DNA of 5,415 nt, from positions 1 to 5,415 of the forward strand of contig SLQN01000321.1 in assembly GCA_007131465.1 (NCBI GenBank), written 5' to 3'. The position numbers and the translations under genes were made by a program. The DNA is from Paracoccaceae bacterium (GTDB lineage: Bacteria; Pseudomonadota; Alphaproteobacteria; Rhodobacterales; Rhodobacteraceae). Shown here in pieces: positions 4,386-5,415 of the stretch. Every line of letters starts with the position of its first letter. Position 1 is the first letter of the stretch. The notes below the pieces were generated by a model that saw only the letters and a program-made list of their open reading frames with translations, had not been told where the DNA came from and searched no databases.

Positions 4386-5415
4386 ATGCTACGAGATCCC
4401 GTGCGTGCCTATAGCTGGTGGCTCTGCTGTGGGCTGATGCTGGGAGGATGCGTTACATCACGCCATTCCGAGGATGCTATCTTTACAGAAACTGCTGTAT
4501 TCCCTGCAATTGTATCGGCACCGGATGGTGTTGAGGCTAACTGGTGGGAGCCATATGCGGATGAACAGCTTGGGATGTTAATCGGGCAGTTGCTTGCCGA
4601 TAACTTGTCGTTGCGGGGGGCATGGTATCGCTTGGAGCAGTCCGGCTATGCGCTGCGCGCTACGCAGGCTGCGCGTTTTCCCCAGTTAACCCTGCAAGGG
4701 GCGGCCGGGCAACAGCGCCAAGTGTTGCGCGATGGTGATACAGAATCTGGTGATGTTTGGCGCGTAAGTGCAGCTCTCTCGTATGAATTGGATTTGTGGC
4801 GACGTATTTCTGCCTCTGTGTCGGGCGCGGCGTATCGGTTTGATGCTGTGATGATGGATTACGAAGCGATGGCCATCAGCATGGCTGCCGCGATTGCTGA
4901 TGCATGGCTGGATGTGCAGGAACGTATGGCATCGGTCGCTTTGCTTGAAACGCAGTTGGAAGCTGCCCGCAGCGCTTTGCAGGCCGTGGAAAGGCGTTTC
5001 CGTGAAGGGCTTGGGGAACTGCTGGACGTGTATCAACAGCGTGAATTGGTGGCAGGGCTGGAGTCTCTTTTACCGGGTGCCAAAGTTGCGCAAGAACTCA
5101 GTGTCGAGCGGCTGGCCGTCCTGCTAGGGATTGCCCCGGACGAACTGGTGGTTGCGCCTGACGGAAACCTGCCGGATCCGATTGACTTGCCGCGCGACAT
5201 CCTGTGGGCAGATCATGTATTGCTCCGCCCGGATGTGCGTGCGGCGTGGCTTCGTTTGCAAGCCGCCGAGCAAGATGAGTTATTTGCTGCACGTGCACGT
5301 CTTCCCATGCTGCAATTGGTTGCGCAGGCCAGAACGCAGGAAGAGCAGCCGGGAGATTTATTTGATGAAGTGACCGGTGATGCGCTTGTGCAAGTAAGCT
5401 TTCCGCTGTTTGACG
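4386..5415 (+). CDS. NodT/OprM-type outer-membrane efflux lipoprotein (TolC superfamily), 3' truncated by window
   Basis: The frame stays open to the window edge, giving 343 residues of a family usually about 450-500 long. It forms the trimeric outer-membrane channel of tripartite RND or MFS pumps. A lipoprotein signal peptide (1-21) has the lipobox LGGC with C22 as the lipidated cysteine. Family landmarks follow: NWWEPYADEQL (52-62); AARFPQLTLQGAAG (95-108); LSYELDLWRR (131-140); the long helix with RFREGLGELLDVYQQRE (204-220); ELSVERLAVLLGIAPDEL (237-254) closing the first repeat; and RPDVRAAWLRLQAAEQDELFAARARLP (281-307) opening the second repeat. Start 4386 is preferred for its ribosome site and 21-residue signal; the in-frame ATG at 4350 is the alternative. 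Partner adaptor and pump genes would be expected downstream, outside the window. The exported substrate is unknown. Confidence 0.93.
   Translation, partial: MLRDPVRAYSWWLCCGLMLGGCVTSRHSEDAIFTETAVFPAIVSAPDGVEANWWEPYADEQLGMLIGQLLADNLSLRGAWYRLEQSGYALRATQAARFPQLTLQGAAGQQRQVLRDGDTESGDVWRVSAALSYELDLWRRISASVSGAAYRFDAVMMDYEAMAISMAAAIADAWLDVQERMASVALLETQLEAARSALQAVERRFREGLGELLDVYQQRELVAGLESLLPGAKVAQELSVERLAVLLGIAPDELVVAPDGNLPDPIDLPRDILWADHVLLRPDVRAAWLRLQAAEQDELFAARARLPMLQLVAQARTQEEQPGDLFDEVTGDALVQVSFPLFD

Overview
The window carries five recognisable protein-coding genes plus one small membrane protein, with base composition close to half GC. The partial gene at the right edge encodes an outer-membrane efflux lipoprotein, so the host has a Gram-negative, two-membrane envelope. 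Nothing here fixes the phylum. The heptamer-rich, hairpin-rich spacer suggests to me a PVC-type bacterium (Verrucomicrobiota or Kiritimatiellota) or another environmental Gram-negative, but that is only an impression.

Layout, left to right. Positions 1-214 hold no gene I can establish; they may include the last 34 codons of a gene entering from the left. Positions 215-2123 form a tight three-gene cluster on the + strand. It encodes an 89-residue three-helix membrane protein, a diacylglycerol-kinase-family lipid kinase, and an endonuclease/exonuclease/phosphatase (EEP) family enzyme. The gap between the first two genes is 14 nt, and the last two overlap by one base (TGATG), so the cluster is almost certainly co-transcribed and partly translationally coupled. 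A membrane or phospholipid role is plausible but not proven.

Positions 2124-2591 are non-coding and unusually structured. They contain an 11-copy heptamer tandem array directly after the EEP stop codon, a second small heptamer patch, a 10-bp stem-loop, a 16-bp perfect palindrome, and a long inverted repeat with 27-28-nt arms and an 18-bp perfect core. No T-run follows any of these hairpins, so they do not look like ordinary intrinsic terminators.

Positions 2592-2993 encode an FxsA-family membrane protein. It converges on, and overlaps by 4 nt, a minus-strand kinase gene (2990-4102). That kinase belongs to the aminoglycoside-phosphotransferase fold and most resembles N-acetylhexosamine 1-kinase (NahK). 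A 283-bp AT-richer divergent spacer separates it from a NodT/OprM-type outer-membrane factor lipoprotein gene (4386 onward), which is cut by the window edge after 343 codons. Its partner pump genes are probably just beyond the right edge.

No RNA gene, insertion sequence or CRISPR array is visible. I did not find a clearly new system. The least explained items are the structured spacer at 2124-2591 and the kinase/EEP pair.
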